In this document: positions 46,807-55,899 of the stretch, in pieces | Layout of the letters: each line of letters starts with the position of its first letter | How positions within the stretch are numbered: position 1 is the first letter of the stretch | Assembly (NCBI RefSeq): GCF_004341885.1 | Contig: NZ_SLVX01000001.1 | Coordinates: 248,001 to 312,000 of the forward strand | Origin: Shinella granuli | GTDB lineage: Bacteria > Pseudomonadota > Alphaproteobacteria > Rhizobiales > Rhizobiaceae | Reading direction: 5' to 3' | Length of the DNA: 64,000 nt | Notes under the pieces: model-generated | Told to the model about the DNA's origin: nothing | The model's input: only the letters and a program-made list of their open reading frames with translations | Database searches by the model: none | Position numbers and translations under genes: made by a program

Positions 46807-47912
46807 CGCGGGTGCCTCAATCTGGGGTTCGCGACGATCGCGAGGATGTCGGCGAACATGTTGAGGAAGATGTAGAAGGCGGCGAAGATCAGGCCGCAGG
46901 CCTGCACGACGGGCATGTCACGCACCGTCACGGCGTCGACCATGTACTGGCCCATGCCGGGATAGACGAACACCACCTCCACGACGACGACGCCGACCAC
47001 GAGATAGGCGAGGTTGAGCGCGATGACGTTGATGACCGGGGCGACGGCGTTCGGCGCCGCATGCTTGGCGATGATGCGCAGGCTGGAGAGGCCCTTGAGT
47101 TCCGCCGTTTCCACATAGGCCGAGGACATGACGTTGAGGATCGCCGCCCGCGTCATGCGCATCATGTGGGCGAGCACGACGAGGACGAGGGTGGCGGTCG
47201 GCAGGGCGATGGCCGAGAGGCGCTGGCCGATGGTCATCGAGTCATAGACCGTCGCCGGGAAGGTCGCGATGCCCAATTGCACGGCGAAGAACAGGATCAG
47301 GAGATAGCCGACGAAGAATTCCGGCAGCGAGATCGCCGCCAGCGAGATGACGTTGATGATCTTGTCGGGCAGGCGGTTCCTGTATTGCACCGCGAGCATG
47401 CCGAGGCCGACCGCCAGCGGCACCGAGATGATCGCCGCGAAGAAGGCGAGGAACAGCGAATTGCCGAGGCGCTTGCCGATCTGTTCGCTGACCGAGTTCT
47501 TCGACGCCCAGGAATTGCCGAAGTCGCCCTGGATCGCGCCGCCGAGCCACTTGAAGTAACGCGTGGTGGCGGGCTGGTCGAGACCGAGGTCCTTGCGGAT
47601 GTTCTCCACCGCCTGCGGCGTTGCGGACTGGCCGAGATAGGTCGTGGCGAAATCGCCCGGCAGGGCTTCCACGCCCCCGAAGATCATCAGGGACACGGCG
47701 AAGAGCAAGGCCACGCTGAGCGCGAGGCGTTGCAGGATGAGCGCAACCAGGGGGCTGCTCTTGCTGAATTTCGCCCAGAACGAAGGCGTGCCCTCGATCA
47801 CGGGGGTTCCAGTGGACGCAACCGACCCGGCGGCGCCGGCAGACTGCGGGACTTCACCCGCAGCCGCCTTTGCCGTCAGCTCCGGACCGTGCGCCGGTCC
47901 GCCGCCGGTCAT
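46803..47912 (-). CDS. Peptide-type ABC transporter permease (DppB family)
   Basis: A 369-residue permease with an unusually long, Ala/Gly/Pro-rich cytosolic N-terminus (about 65 residues) before helix 1, then the DppB-type core (LGLDQPATTRYFKWLGGAIQGDFG, shortened here) and EAA-like loop ETAELKGLSSLRIIAKHAAPN. The ATG at 47912 overlaps the stop of the binding-protein gene in TGATG; a GTG at 47927 would add five residues. Confidence 0.87.
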   Translation of the reverse strand: MTGGGPAHGPELTAKAAAGEVPQSAGAAGSVASTGTPVIEGTPSFWAKFSKSSPLVALILQRLALSVALLFAVSLMIFGGVEALPGDFATTYLGQSATPQAVENIRKDLGLDQPATTRYFKWLGGAIQGDFGNSWASKNSVSEQIGKRLGNSLFLAFFAAIISVPLAVGLGMLAVQYRNRLPDKIINVISLAAISLPEFFVGYLLILFFAVQLGIATFPATVYDSMTIGQRLSAIALPTATLVLVVLAHMMRMTRAAILNVMSSAYVETAELKGLSSLRIIAKHAAPNAVAPVINVIALNLAYLVVGVVVVEVVFVYPGMGQYMVDAVTVRDMPVVQACGLIFAAFYIFLNMFADILAIVANPRLRHPR

Positions 47913-49501
47913 CAGGCGTCGAGCCACACGCGGGTTGCGACATAGCCGTTCGACATGTCGTTGCCGATGTCGTGGACATAGCCCTTCACGTTCTTGCCGC
48001 AGGCGTTCACGAAGTCGTTGAACATCGGCAGGATCAGGCCGCCCTCGTCACGCACCATCATGGCCATGGTGCGGTACATGTCCTTGCGCTTGGCCTCGTC
48101 GAGTTCCGAACGGGCTTCGAGCAGCAGCTTGTCGAAATCCTCGCGCAGGAAGCGGGTGTCGTTCCAGTCCGCGGTCGAGAGATAGGCGGTGGAATACATC
48201 TGGTCCTGCGTCGGGCGACCGCCCCAGTAGGAGGTCGAGAAGGGCTGCACGTTCCAGACGTTCGACCAGTAGCCGTCGCCCGGCTCGCGCTTCACCTCGA
48301 TGTCGATGCCGGCCTTCTTGGCGCTTTCCTGGTAGAGCACCGCCGCATCGACCGCGCCGGGGAAGGCGACGTCCGAGGTGCGCAGCAGCACCGAGCCGCT
48401 GTGGCCCGACTGCTTGTAGTGGAAGGCGGCCTTGTCCGGATCGTAGGTGCGCTGCTCGATGTCTTCCGGGAAGAGGGCATAGGTCTCGTTGATCGGGAAG
48501 TCGTTGCCGACCTTGCCGTAGCCGCCGAGGACCTTTTCCAGCATGGTCTCGCGGTCCATCGCATATTTCAGCGCCAGGCGCAGGTCGTTGTTGTCGAACG
48601 GCGCCGTGTTGCAATGCATGATGAAGACGTAGTGGCCGCGGCCGGAGGTGGAGAGGATCTCGACCGTCGGCGCGCGCTTCAGGAGGTCGACCGTCTTCGG
48701 GTCGACGCGGTTGATGTAGTGCACCTGGCCGGAGGAGAGCGCGGCGATGCGGGCCGTCGCGTCGTTCATCGCGATCATCTCGATCGAATCGACGAAGCCG
48801 CGGTCCTGGCGCCAGTCGTCCGTGTTGCGCTCGAAGGTGGCGCGCACGCCGGCCTCGAAGCTGGTGACCTTGTAGGGGCCGGTGCCGATCATGGCGTTCG
48901 GATCGTCGAGGCCGCCATTCGGCTGGATGACGAGGTGGTAGTCGGTCAGGAGCAGCGGCAGGTCGGCATTGCCTTCGCTCAGCACGAGGACCAGCTTGTC
49001 GCCGTCGGCCTTGATCTCCTTGATCGACTTCATGACGCCGAGGGCGCCGGATTCCGACTTCTCGTCGGTGTGGCGCTGCAGGGTCTTGATGACATCGTCG
49101 ACGGTCAGTTCCTTGCCGTCGTGGAATTTCACGCCCTTGCGGATCGTGAAGGTCCAGGTGGCGGCGTCGGCGGACGGTTCCCACGATTCGGCGAGCGCCG
49201 GCACGGGCTGGCCGGTCAGCGGTTCGGATTCGACGAGCATGTCGCCCCAGTTGCGGCCGACGACGAACATGAACTGCGAGAGCGCCTTGGCCGGATCCTT
49301 CGAATCGGTCGCGGCCGCGCCTTCGAGGCCGAGCTTCAGATGGCCGCCGCGCTTGGGCTCCTGGGCCTTGGCGGCGGTGTCGAACATCGTGCCGGCGGCG
49401 GCGAGCGTGATGCCGAAGGCGGCGGCGCGGCCCATGAACTCGCGGCGGTTCATCTTGCCGAGCGTGACCTGGCTGGTGAGGTATCTGGTGTAATCAGTCA
49501 T
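47912..49501 (-). CDS. Peptide/nickel-type ABC transporter substrate-binding protein
   Basis: A 529-residue SBP_bac_5 protein with a Tat-like signal (NRREFMGRAAAFG at residues 17-29, followed by a hydrophobic stretch). The family carries peptides, but many rhizobial members carry opines, sugars or betaines. It heads the operon SBP-permease-permease-ATPase. The promoter must be in 49502-49779, which also has an A/T-rich stretch with repeated TAAATTA. Because the carnitine genes start just upstream on the same strand, carnitine or butyrobetaine import is a possibility, unproven. Confidence 0.87.
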   Translation of the reverse strand: MTDYTRYLTSQVTLGKMNRREFMGRAAAFGITLAAAGTMFDTAAKAQEPKRGGHLKLGLEGAAATDSKDPAKALSQFMFVVGRNWGDMLVESEPLTGQPVPALAESWEPSADAATWTFTIRKGVKFHDGKELTVDDVIKTLQRHTDEKSESGALGVMKSIKEIKADGDKLVLVLSEGNADLPLLLTDYHLVIQPNGGLDDPNAMIGTGPYKVTSFEAGVRATFERNTDDWRQDRGFVDSIEMIAMNDATARIAALSSGQVHYINRVDPKTVDLLKRAPTVEILSTSGRGHYVFIMHCNTAPFDNNDLRLALKYAMDRETMLEKVLGGYGKVGNDFPINETYALFPEDIEQRTYDPDKAAFHYKQSGHSGSVLLRTSDVAFPGAVDAAVLYQESAKKAGIDIEVKREPGDGYWSNVWNVQPFSTSYWGGRPTQDQMYSTAYLSTADWNDTRFLREDFDKLLLEARSELDEAKRKDMYRTMAMMVRDEGGLILPMFNDFVNACGKNVKGYVHDIGNDMSNGYVATRVWLDA

Positions 49502-49779
49502 TCCCCTGTTCCCTTTTGCTGGCCCATTAAGTGGGCATTTGTCGTTATGATTGGCAGAATTTCTGTTTTTCGCCTCTAAGGCAACCTTACAGCCGGCGAT
49601 TTTTGCCGGCGGCAGTGCATTCCCGTCTTCCGAAAGCCTCCTCCCTGCGCCGCGATGCGGCTCGTTTTCCCATAAATTAGCCACGCACAAGCTATATGTA
49701 ACGCCCTAAATTATCTATTTCTGCCACAAGCGGAGCTTATGGAAGAATGCGGATTGCGCCCGATGCAGGGGCGCGCTCC

Positions 49780-50562
49780 TCATCGTCCCTTCCAGACGGG
49801 ATCGCGTTTTTCCGCGAAGGCGCGGGCGCCTTCGAGCTGGTCCTCGCTGGAATAGAGAATGTCGACCGTGCGGAACTGCCGCCGGGTGATCTTGTTCATG
49901 GTCGTCTGGAAGGTCTCGCCCTCGGCGGCGCGCACCACTTCCTTGATGGCGGCGTAGACGAGCGGCGGGCCGCTTTCGAGCAGGCGCGCCAGCTCCCAGG
50001 CCCGGTCCAGCAGCCTGTCGGCCGGCAGGATCTCGTTGACGAAGCCCCAGCGGTGCGCCTCCTGCACGTCTAGCCAGCGGCCGGTGAGCAGCATGTCCAT
50101 GGCGATGTGATAGGGGATGCGCTTCGGCAGCTTGATCGAGGCGGCATCGGCCACCGTGCCGGAGCGGATTTCCGGCAGCGCGAAGGTCGCGTGTTCGGCG
50201 GCGAGGATGAGGTCGGTGGAAAGCGCGATCTCGAGGCCGCCGCCGCAGCAGATGCCGTTGACGGCCGCGATGATCGGCTTGTTGAGGTCGCGCAGCTCCT
50301 GCATGCCGCCGAAACCGCCGACACCGTAGTCGCCATCGACCGCGTCGCCCGCGGCAGCGGCCTTCAGGTCCCATCCCGGACAGAAGAATTTTTCCCCCGC
50401 GCCGGTGATGATGGCGACGCGCAGGCTTTCGTCATCGCGGAAATCGGCGAAGATCTTGCCCATGATGCGGCTGGTCGCAAGGTCGATGGCGTTCGCCTTG
50501 GGGCGATCGATGGTGACTTCCAGGATGCCGCCTTCGCGGCGCTGTCTTATCGGTCCGGTCAT
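49780..50562 (-). CDS. caiD: Enoyl-CoA hydratase/isomerase, CaiD-like (carnitinyl-CoA dehydratase)
   Basis: A 260-residue crotonase-fold enzyme. The oxyanion hole segments are FFCPGWDLKAAAAGD and NGICCGGGLEIALSTDLI; a conserved Glu follows in FALPEIRSGTV. The closest function I recall is CaiD, which hydrates crotonobetainyl-CoA to carnitinyl-CoA. It overlaps the ligase gene by 4 bp and is the last gene of the carnitine-type operon. Assignment to this substrate rests on both resemblance and neighbours. Confidence 0.75.
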   Translation of the reverse strand: MTGPIRQRREGGILEVTIDRPKANAIDLATSRIMGKIFADFRDDESLRVAIITGAGEKFFCPGWDLKAAAAGDAVDGDYGVGGFGGMQELRDLNKPIIAAVNGICCGGGLEIALSTDLILAAEHATFALPEIRSGTVADAASIKLPKRIPYHIAMDMLLTGRWLDVQEAHRWGFVNEILPADRLLDRAWELARLLESGPPLVYAAIKEVVRAAEGETFQTTMNKITRRQFRTVDILYSSEDQLEGARAFAEKRDPVWKGR

Positions 50563-52619
50563 GGGTTCTTCCTCAGACGGATCAGCGCGTCGGCCGCGAC
50601 GACACCGTCGCCTTCCGGCAGCACCATTATGGGATTAACGTCCAGTTCTTCGACTATTGAAGCGTTTGAAACGACATAGGATGCCGCTGATGCGACGGCG
50701 GCGACGAGAGCATCGATATCGCCCTTCGGACCGCCGCGATAGCCGCCCAGCAGTTTTGCGATATTCAGGCCGGAGATCGCCTCGCGGATCGTCCTTTCGT
50801 CCGTCGGCAGGGTCAGGATCGCGGAATCTTCGAGCAGTTCGACGAGGATGCCGCCCGCGCCGATCGTCAGGACGGGGCCGGCGACCGGATCGCGCATGGC
50901 GCCGACGATGAGCTCGGCGACCGGTTTGCCCACCATCTTTTCGACGAGGAAGCCGGCGGCGACGCCGGCCATGGCGTTCGCGGCCTCCAGCACCGCCTCG
51001 CGGTTCGCGAGATTGAGCTTCACCGCCCCCGCCTCGGTCTTGTGCGCGACGCCAAGGCCCTTGAGCACGACCGGGAAGCCGAGCTCTTCGGCGGCGTCCG
51101 CGGCGGCCGCCGCCGTCTCGGCGGAAACCCCCTTCGGGACCGGCAGGCCATGGGCGGCGAGCGCCTGCTTGGCCGCGTGCTCGGTGAGGGTGACGGGCGC
51201 GCCTTCGCCGGCGGCGGCCTTGAGAAGCGGGGCGGATTGCGGTTTGGCCCAGGCCTCGCCGATGCCGGCGGCGGCATCGGCGGCGGCGAGCGCCTCCTCG
51301 ATGCCGTAGAAGGGCACGACGCCGTTCCGCATCAGCATCTCGGCGGTCTCCTCCGGCATGTTTTCCGCCATGCTGGCGACGATGCCGGCATTCGCGCCGG
51401 AGGTTTTCGCGGCGTCGATGACGGCGTGGCAGGTGGTGATCCAATCCGCCGCATCGCAGCGGTCGAGGCGGGGGAAATCGAGCACGACGAGGTTGAGGCC
51501 GTAGCCGCCCTGCATCATCGTCGTGAAGGCTTCGGTCTGCTTCTCGCGGTTGCCCCAGACGAAGGTGTGGTAGTCGAGCGGGTTGGAGATCGTCACCATC
51601 TGGCCGAGCGTTTCGCGCAGCGGCTGGCGCTGGAAATCTTCGAGCGCGCGGTAGTTCACCTTCCGCTTCACCCCGGCATCGGCCATCAGCGAGGCCTCGC
51701 CCCCCGAGCAGCTCATCGAGGAGATGTCGTGGTTGGGCAGGGGGCCGGCGACATGCAGCAGCTTCAGCGTCTCCAGAAGCTCCGGCAGCGTCTCGACGCG
51801 GCCGATGCCGAGGCGGGCGAGGAGCGCCGAAGAGACGGCGTCGTTGCCGGCAAGCGAGGCGGTGTGCGAGACCGTCGCAAGCTGCGCCTGTTCCGACTTG
51901 CCGACCTTCAGCGTGACGACCGGCTTCTTCAGGTCGCGCGCGCGCTGGCCGAGGCGTTCCAGCGCTTCGAGGCTGTCGAAGCCCTCGATATGGAGGCCGA
52001 CGGCGGTGACACGCGGGTCTTCGAGGACCGCGCAGGCGAGGTCGGCAAGGCCTGTCTGGGCCTGGTTGCCGGCGGTCAGGATATAGGCGAGCGGCAGGCC
52101 GCGCTGCTGCATGGAGATGTTGCAGGCGATGTTGGACGACTGGGTGAGGACGGCGACGCCCTTTTCGATGCGCAGCATGCCGTGCTGGTCCGGCCAGAGC
52201 AGCGCGCCGTCCAGCATGTTGATGAAGCCGTAGCAGTTCGGCCCGAGGATCGGCATGTCGCCGGCCGCGTCCACCAGCGCCTTCTGCAGGTCGTCGCCGT
52301 CGGAAAGTTCGCTGACGGCCTCGCGGAAACCGGAGGCGTAGCAGACGGCCCCGCCTGCGCCGCGGGCAGAGAGGTCGCGGATGATGCCGATGGTCAGCTC
52401 GCGGTTGACGCCGATGAAGGAGGCATCCGGTGCGCCCGGCAGGTCGGCGACGGAGCGGTAGCATTTGCGGCCGAGGATTTCGTCCTCGCGCGGGTGAACG
52501 GGCCAGATTTCGCCGGAAAAGCCCATCTTGTCGCATTGGTAGATGACCCGGCGGGCTTCCTTGCCGCCGAAGACGGCGATGGATTTCGGGCGGATGAGGC
52601 GGTCGAGGGAGCGGGTCAC
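50559..52619 (-). CDS. Acyl-CoA synthetase, ADP-forming type (candidate butyrobetaine/carnitine:CoA ligase)
   Basis: A 686-residue protein with a CoA-binding domain (SIAVFGGKEARRVIYQ), succinyl-CoA-ligase-like domain with the phospho-His motif VSHTASLAGND, and a C-terminal ATP-grasp domain (from about 470). There is no AMP-binding domain, so the reaction is ADP-forming. In this operon it would activate gamma-butyrobetaine, crotonobetaine or carnitine. The GTG at 52619 is chosen as start; it abuts a palindromic repeat (52625 on), so much of its leader is repeat DNA and no good ribosome site is visible. Confidence 0.75.
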   Translation of the reverse strand: MTRSLDRLIRPKSIAVFGGKEARRVIYQCDKMGFSGEIWPVHPREDEILGRKCYRSVADLPGAPDASFIGVNRELTIGIIRDLSARGAGGAVCYASGFREAVSELSDGDDLQKALVDAAGDMPILGPNCYGFINMLDGALLWPDQHGMLRIEKGVAVLTQSSNIACNISMQQRGLPLAYILTAGNQAQTGLADLACAVLEDPRVTAVGLHIEGFDSLEALERLGQRARDLKKPVVTLKVGKSEQAQLATVSHTASLAGNDAVSSALLARLGIGRVETLPELLETLKLLHVAGPLPNHDISSMSCSGGEASLMADAGVKRKVNYRALEDFQRQPLRETLGQMVTISNPLDYHTFVWGNREKQTEAFTTMMQGGYGLNLVVLDFPRLDRCDAADWITTCHAVIDAAKTSGANAGIVASMAENMPEETAEMLMRNGVVPFYGIEEALAAADAAAGIGEAWAKPQSAPLLKAAAGEGAPVTLTEHAAKQALAAHGLPVPKGVSAETAAAAADAAEELGFPVVLKGLGVAHKTEAGAVKLNLANREAVLEAANAMAGVAAGFLVEKMVGKPVAELIVGAMRDPVAGPVLTIGAGGILVELLEDSAILTLPTDERTIREAISGLNIAKLLGGYRGGPKGDIDALVAAVASAASYVVSNASIVEELDVNPIMVLPEGDGVVAADALIRLRKNP

Positions 52620-52624
52620 GAGGA

Positions 52625-52780
52625 TACCCCCCTCTGCCCTGCCGGGCATCTCCCCCTCAAGGGGGGAGATTGGATGGGGGACCGTTTCACCCACCGCCGG
52701 CGTTGCCGATCAGGCGAGGTTTTCGCCTCCTGCCGATCTCCTCCCTTGAGGGGGAGATGCCCGGCAGGGCAGAGGGGGGT
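52625..52780. repeat. Paired palindromic repeat element, copy 2
   Basis: TACCCCCCTCTGCCCTGCC at the left is answered by GGCAGGGCAGAGGGGGGT at the right, each half also holding a CCCCCTCAAGGGGGG-type hairpin. It lies between the acyl-CoA dehydrogenase and ligase genes and forms the leader of the latter. Confidence 0.8.
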
Positions 52781-52803
52781 GATGCGGGCCACGCCTGCCA
52801 TCC

Positions 52804-53964
52804 TCACGCCCCCAGCGGCCTGAGCAGGTCGCGGCTGATGATGTGCCGCTGGATTTCCGACGTGCCGTCCCAGATGCGCTCGACACGCGCATCGCGCCAG
52901 AAGCGGGCGAGGGGCAGGTCGTCCATCAGGCCCATGCCGCCAAAGATCTGGATCGCCTCGTCGGTGACGCGGGCGAGCATTTCCGTGGCGTAGACCTTTG
53001 CCGAGGCGATCTCGCGGTTCGACGGCAGGCCCTGGTCGAGGCGCCAGGCGGCCGACAGCGTCAGAAGGTCGGCGGCGTCGATCTCGGTGATCATGTCGGC
53101 GAGCTTGAAGGAGACGCCCTGGTTGGCGCCGATCGGCTTGCCGAACTGCTTTCGCTCGGCGGCGTAGTTGAGCGCGTAGTCGAAGGCGCGGCGGGCGCGG
53201 CCGACGGAGGTGGCGGCGACCGTCAGGCGCGTCGCGTAGAGCCAGTCGTTGGCGATGTCGAAACCCTTGTGCACCTCGCCGAGGATCTGGGCGGAGGGCA
53301 GGCGGCATTCGTCGAAATTGAGGATGCAGTTCTTGTAGCCGCGGTGCGAGACGGAATTGTAGCCGTCGCGGATCTCGAAGCCCGGCGTGCCGCGGTCGAC
53401 GAGGAAGCAGGTGATCAGCTTCTTCTTGCCGCGCGGCGTGTCCTCCTCGCCGGTGGCGATGAAGACGATGACGAAATCGGCGATGTTGGCGTGGCTGATG
53501 AAGTGTTTGGTGCCGTTGACCACCCAGTCGTCGCCGTCCTTGCGGGCGAAACATTTCATGCCGCGCACGTCCGAGCCGGCATCCGGCTCGGTCATGGCGA
53601 GCGCGTCGAATTTCTCGCCGCTGACGGCGGGCAGCAGGTATTTTTCACGCTGCTCGTCGTTGCAGGCCATCAGGATGCCGGAGGGGCGGCCGAAGAAGAC
53701 GGTCAGCGCCATGGAGCCGCGGCCGAGCTCGCGCTCGACGAGGGTGAAGGAGGTGTGGTCGAGACCGGCGCCGCCCACTTCCTCCGGCATGTTGCAGCCG
53801 AAGAAGCCGATCTCCTTGCACTTGCGGGCGATCTCCTGGCCGAGTTCCGGCGGCACATGGCCGGTGCGCTCGACCTCGTTTTCGTGCGGATAGATTTCCG
53901 TTTCGACGAAGGCGCGGACCGTGTCCACGATCATCTGCTGTTCGTCGGTCAATGCGAAATTCAT
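52804..53964 (-). CDS. Acyl-CoA dehydrogenase (candidate butyrobetainyl-CoA dehydrogenase)
   Basis: A 386-residue flavoenzyme with the three ACAD domains: helical N-terminus, FAD/substrate motif AMTEPDAGSDVRGMKC, and C-terminal FGKPIGANQGVSFKLADM and IFGGMGLMDD. The segment normally holding the catalytic Glu (xYEGTSxIQR) reads RIWDGTSEIQRH, so Asp366 replaces it. In this operon it would make crotonobetainyl-CoA from butyrobetainyl-CoA, or serve as CaiA-like reductase. Start ATG at 53964. Confidence 0.82.
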   Translation of the reverse strand: MNFALTDEQQMIVDTVRAFVETEIYPHENEVERTGHVPPELGQEIARKCKEIGFFGCNMPEEVGGAGLDHTSFTLVERELGRGSMALTVFFGRPSGILMACNDEQREKYLLPAVSGEKFDALAMTEPDAGSDVRGMKCFARKDGDDWVVNGTKHFISHANIADFVIVFIATGEEDTPRGKKKLITCFLVDRGTPGFEIRDGYNSVSHRGYKNCILNFDECRLPSAQILGEVHKGFDIANDWLYATRLTVAATSVGRARRAFDYALNYAAERKQFGKPIGANQGVSFKLADMITEIDAADLLTLSAAWRLDQGLPSNREIASAKVYATEMLARVTDEAIQIFGGMGLMDDLPLARFWRDARVERIWDGTSEIQRHIISRDLLRPLGA

Positions 53965-54008
53965 GGAAAAGTCCTCCCGGTATTTCTTTTACGGGAGGCG
54001 CGTGTGGC

Positions 54009-54167
54009 TACCCCCCTCTGCCCTGCCGGGCATCTCCCCCTCAAGGGGGGAGATCGGTTGTGGCTTGCTCGTCGCTTCCCTCGAACCGCCGCCGTATGGG
54101 CGGCAGGCTTGCCCCCTGCCGATCTCCCCCCTTGAGGGGGAGATGCCCGGCAGGGCAGAGGGGGGTG
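54009..54167. repeat. Paired palindromic repeat element, copy 3
   Basis: Same arms as copy 2 (CCCCCCTCTGCCCTGCCGGG facing CCCGGCAGGGCAGAGGGGGG), between the acyl-CoA dehydrogenase and the fused carnitine dehydrogenase genes. About 60 bp of unrelated sequence separates the halves. Confidence 0.8.
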
Positions 54168-54180
54168 GCGGCTCGCGCCG

Positions 54181-55674
54181 TCAGTTCTTTCTTTGCCCGA
54201 CGCTGCGGCCTGCGCCGTCCGGCTTCGGCAGCCCGGCATGGGCTTCGGCGATCGGCGCGATCTTCGCCAGCACCTCGGCGGGCGCGTCGACGCTCTTGCC
54301 GGCCTTCGAATCGACATGCAGCACCATCTGCTCGGCCGTCGCGATGACGTCGCCCGTCGCCGCGTCGTGGATGCGGGTGAAGTAGTGCATGCGCTTGTTG
54401 TCGAAGGAGAGCAACTGGAGCGTCGTGTAGAGCGCCTGGCCGAGCTTGGCCTCGCCGAGATGGCGGATATGGGTCTCCACGGTGTAGTAGCTGTGGCCGG
54501 CCTCGACATAGGTGAAGTCGACGCCGACCAGCCGCAGCAGCGCGTCGGTCGTGTCGCCGAAGAGCTGGAGATAGCGGTGCTCGGTCATGTGGCCGTTGTA
54601 GTCGACCCAGGCGGCGTTGACCTTGGTGTCGACGAGGCGCAGCGGCTCGGTGGCGGAGACCTCGACCTTCGCCTTGCCGGCCTTCGCCCAGAGATGCGCC
54701 TCGAACTCGGCGAGCAGCTTGCCCGAACCCCAGCCGCGGCCTTCGTCGCCTGCCTTCAGCGCGTGCATGATGCCGACGAGGTTCTGGTCGCGGATGCGTT
54801 CCAGCTCGCGGATGCCGCGCGCGCCGGACTGGGCGTCCGACTGGCCGGCGATCTTTTCGACGAGTTCGTCGTCGAGGTCGACGACGTCGGTCAGCTTCGT
54901 CCAGGGCCAGGAGAGGCAGGGGCCGAACTGGGCGAGGAAGTGGCGCATGCCCGCTTCGCCGCCGGCGATGCGGTAGGTCTCGAACATGCCCATCTGCGCC
55001 CAGCGCATGCCGAACGAATAGCGGATCACGTCGTCGAGCGTCTCGGTGTCGCAGATGTCGTCCTTGATGAGCCAGAGGCCCTCGCGCCAGACGGCTTCCA
55101 GCAGGCGGTCGCCGACGAAGGCCTCGATCTCCTTGTTGATGATCACGCCCTTCATGCCGATCGGCGCGAGCTTGGCCCTGGCGTCTTCCAAGACGGCGCG
55201 CGACGTCTTCTGACCGCCGACGAGTTCGGCGAGCGGCAGCAGGTAGACGGGATTGTAGGGGTGCGCGACGAACAGGCGCTCGGGATGCTTCATGTCGCGC
55301 TGGAGGTCCGTCGGCATCAGGCCGGACGTCGAGGAGCCGATGAGGGCGTCGGGCTTTGCCGCCGCGTCGATCTTCGTCAGCACGCCGCGTTTCAGCTCCA
55401 GCCGCTCGGGCACGCTTTCCTGAATCCAGTCAGCGTCTTGCACGGCGTCTTCAAGGCTCTTGCAGAAGGTGATTTTTCCCTTCGGCGGCAGCGGGGCCAT
55501 GGTGAGCATGCCATAGGCGCGCTCGGCATTGGCCATGACCTCGCCGATGATGCGCTCGGCTTCCGGATGCGGATCGAAGATGTTCACGTCGATGCCGGCC
55601 AGCGCGAAGCGGGCGACCCATGCGCCGCCGATGACGCCGCCGCCGACACAGGCTGCCTTGTTGATGGTGGTCAT
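54181..55674 (-). CDS. cdhAB: L-carnitine 3-dehydrogenase fused to betainyl-CoA thioesterase (CdhA-CdhB)
   Basis: A 497-residue bifunctional protein. Residues 1-320 form a 3-hydroxyacyl-CoA-dehydrogenase-type NAD enzyme (VGGGVIGGAWVARFALAG; HPYNPVYLLPL), oxidising L-carnitine to 3-dehydrocarnitine. Residues about 340-480 form a hotdog thioesterase with the active Asp in WVDYNGHM, expected to release glycine betaine from betainyl-CoA. Such fusions are known in rhizobial carnitine dehydrogenases, whereas Pseudomonas has separate cdhA and cdhB. The start at 55674 has GAAGG 11 bases upstream. Copies of the palindromic repeat flank it on both sides. Confidence 0.88.
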   Translation of the reverse strand: MTTINKAACVGGGVIGGAWVARFALAGIDVNIFDPHPEAERIIGEVMANAERAYGMLTMAPLPPKGKITFCKSLEDAVQDADWIQESVPERLELKRGVLTKIDAAAKPDALIGSSTSGLMPTDLQRDMKHPERLFVAHPYNPVYLLPLAELVGGQKTSRAVLEDARAKLAPIGMKGVIINKEIEAFVGDRLLEAVWREGLWLIKDDICDTETLDDVIRYSFGMRWAQMGMFETYRIAGGEAGMRHFLAQFGPCLSWPWTKLTDVVDLDDELVEKIAGQSDAQSGARGIRELERIRDQNLVGIMHALKAGDEGRGWGSGKLLAEFEAHLWAKAGKAKVEVSATEPLRLVDTKVNAAWVDYNGHMTEHRYLQLFGDTTDALLRLVGVDFTYVEAGHSYYTVETHIRHLGEAKLGQALYTTLQLLSFDNKRMHYFTRIHDAATGDVIATAEQMVLHVDSKAGKSVDAPAEVLAKIAPIAEAHAGLPKPDGAGRSVGQRKN

Positions 55675-55713
55675 AGAGATGCTGCCTTCATAACTCTTGG
55701 TGTCCAGATGCGG

Positions 55714-55869
55714 CACCCCCCTCTGCCCTGCCGGGCATCTCCCCCTCAAGGGGGGAGATCGGATGGGGAGATGCCTTGCCCGCTACAGACGTTGCGGTTG
55801 AGACAAGGAACTTGCTTCTTGCCGATCTCCCCCTTGAGGGGGAGATGCCCGGCAGGGCAGAGGGGGGTA
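55714..55869. repeat. Paired palindromic repeat element, copy 4
   Basis: Same element as copies 2 and 3 between cdhAB and cdhC; left arm begins CACCCCCCTCTGCCC, right arm ends GGGCAGAGGGGGGT. Confidence 0.8.
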
Positions 55870-55899
55870 AACGCGTTGCGCCCTCGTGCCTCGTTCCCG

